From: a virus
DNA length: 20,918 nucleotides
IMG/VR virus record: IMGVR_UViG_3300001460_000267
Span: 1-20,918 of that record
Strand: one strand, 5' to 3'
The stretch's first letter is position 1; each line of letters opens with the position of its first letter. The position numbers and the translations under genes are program-made. Shown here piece after piece: positions 19,878 through 20,918 of the stretch. The notes beneath the pieces were generated by a model, which worked only from the letters and a program-made list of their open reading frames with translations, was not told the origin of the DNA and made no database searches.

Positions 19878-20918
19878 ATCAGTTATGAAAAACTACTTTC
19901 CAAGTCAAGCCGTTGGTGATGATGAAAAATTATCAATGGAATACGGCTTAGAAATTGCTAAAGCTATAGAAAATGAATGGTTTAAAAAATCATCTGGTAT
20001 AAACAGATATTTAACTAACCAAGATAATTTTCATAAGTTAAGATTGTACGCAAGAGGTGAGCAGTCAACACAGAAATACAAAGACGAATTGTCCATCAAT
20101 GGAGATTTGTCATACCTTAATTTAGACTGGAAACCAGTTCCTATTATACCTAAGTTTGTAGATATAGTTGTTAACGGTATTGCTGAAAGAACATACGATA
20201 TAAAGGCTTTTTCTCAAGATCCATTTGGTGTAAACCAAAGAACAGCATATATGGAAAGTATAATGGTTGATATGCAAACACAGGATATAAATCAATTTGT
20301 GTCGCAAAATTTTGGAATAGATTTATCAAGAATGCCTGCTGATCAGCTACCGGAAAATAACGAGGAGTTACAATTACATATGCAGTTAGATTATAAGCAA
20401 GCTATTGAAATTGCTGAAGAGCAAGCTATTTCTACTGTTTTTAATTTAAATAATTACGAATTAACTAAGAAAAGATTTTACTATGATTTAGCTGTAGTTG
20501 GTATAGGGTGCGTTAAAAACACATTTAATACCTCTGAAGGAATAAAAATAGAATACGTAGATCCTGCTAATATAGTTTACTCACATACTGAATCACCTTA
20601 TTTTGACGACATCTATTATGTGGGCGAAATGAAAACAATAACATTAATAGATCTTAAAAAAGAATTCCCTGATTTAACAGATGAAGATTTAAAATCTTTA
20701 ATTCAAAACGGTGGATCTAGTTATAATCTATTTAATAAGTATACATCAAGATCTGACCAGACCGATAATAATTCAATAGAAGTTTTATATTTTAATTATA
20801 AAACGTATATGAATGAAGTTTATAAAGTAAAAGAAACAGCAACTGGAGCAGAAAAAATAATTAAAAAGTCTGATGCTTTTAATCCACCAACGACGGAAGG
20901 ATTGAAGTTCGAGCGTAT
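19870..20918 (+). CDS. Portal protein (3' end outside window)
   Basis: The open frame starts at ATG 19870, overlapping the terL stop by eight bases, and runs to the last base. That gives 349 complete codons with no stop. It forms the dodecameric ring through which DNA enters the capsid. Portal features include the N-terminal helix and HKLRLYARGEQST, then LNLDWKPVPIIPKFVDIVVN, which resembles the conserved entry to the clip and wing region. ELTKKRFYYDLAVVGIGCVK and IEYVDPANIVYSHTESPYFD follow; the ...YVDPxNI... motif is typical of these portals. An inserted region (about residues 118-190) is rich in Gln, Asp and Met. Position directly after terL is the standard phage order. The remaining part lies outside the window. 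Confidence 0.85.
   Translation, partial: MAESVMKNYFPSQAVGDDEKLSMEYGLEIAKAIENEWFKKSSGINRYLTNQDNFHKLRLYARGEQSTQKYKDELSINGDLSYLNLDWKPVPIIPKFVDIVVNGIAERTYDIKAFSQDPFGVNQRTAYMESIMVDMQTQDINQFVSQNFGIDLSRMPADQLPENNEELQLHMQLDYKQAIEIAEEQAISTVFNLNNYELTKKRFYYDLAVVGIGCVKNTFNTSEGIKIEYVDPANIVYSHTESPYFDDIYYVGEMKTITLIDLKKEFPDLTDEDLKSLIQNGGSSYNLFNKYTSRSDQTDNNSIEVLYFNYKTYMNEVYKVKETATGAEKIIKKSDAFNPPTTEGLKFER

Noticed and set aside
1-20918. tRNA genes or stop-codon recoding
   Set aside because: No cloverleaf was spotted by eye in the short intergenic gaps. TAA, TAG and TGA all behave as normal stops at gene ends.

Overview
This window is a contiguous piece of a tailed double-stranded DNA bacteriophage genome. Every gene is on the + strand, and genes abut or overlap by a few bases, often with stop and start codons fused (ATGA or TAATG). 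The likely host is a marine or aquatic Bacteroidota (Flavobacteriia-like) bacterium. Three things suggest this: the sequence is AT-rich, start codons are preceded by A-rich leaders with no clear GGAGG ribosome-binding site, and the one exported protein has a Bacteroidota-style signal peptide followed by Gln. Host assignment is inference. The fibre vocabulary is the one commonly seen in marine phage contigs.

Layout. (1) 1-625: the 3' end of a phage-encoded GroEL overlapping a complete small GroES. (2) 622-3010: small or unrecognised late genes. These are a possible winged-helix protein, a small HExxH (zinc-peptidase-like) protein, two conserved small phage proteins (one basic and one with a Cys cluster), and a 355-aa low-complexity protein. 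(3) 3053-3797: a secreted small protein overlapping a holin of the GTA/3TM type. (4) 3798-16324: about 12.5 kb of tail-fibre and tail-spike genes, roughly 60% of the window. It contains a 113-aa tip-like protein, a 575-aa fibre, a 63-aa protein, an 846-aa G8/beta-helix spike, a 2452-aa modular fibre and a 118-aa companion. (5) 16325-16382: a short AT-rich gap with a perfect inverted repeat. (6) 16383-20918: the packaging block, with a coiled-coil protein, a small conserved protein, a 198-aa protein that looks like two GroES folds in tandem, a probable small terminase, the large terminase, and the 5' part of the portal gene running off the window.

How it works together: the portal, terminase and small terminase package DNA. 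The fibres and spike bind, and perhaps degrade, surface glycans. The holin opens the inner membrane at lysis. GroEL/GroES and perhaps the tandem GroES-like protein may fold phage structural proteins. The two most unusual signals are the tandem GroES-like protein and a sharp roughly 550-bp island inside the large terminase gene. That island covers the ATPase core and has much higher GC and C/G-ending codons than the sequence on either side. No RNA genes, CRISPR arrays, insertion sequences, integrase or endolysin were recognised. No gap between genes exceeds about 60 bases.
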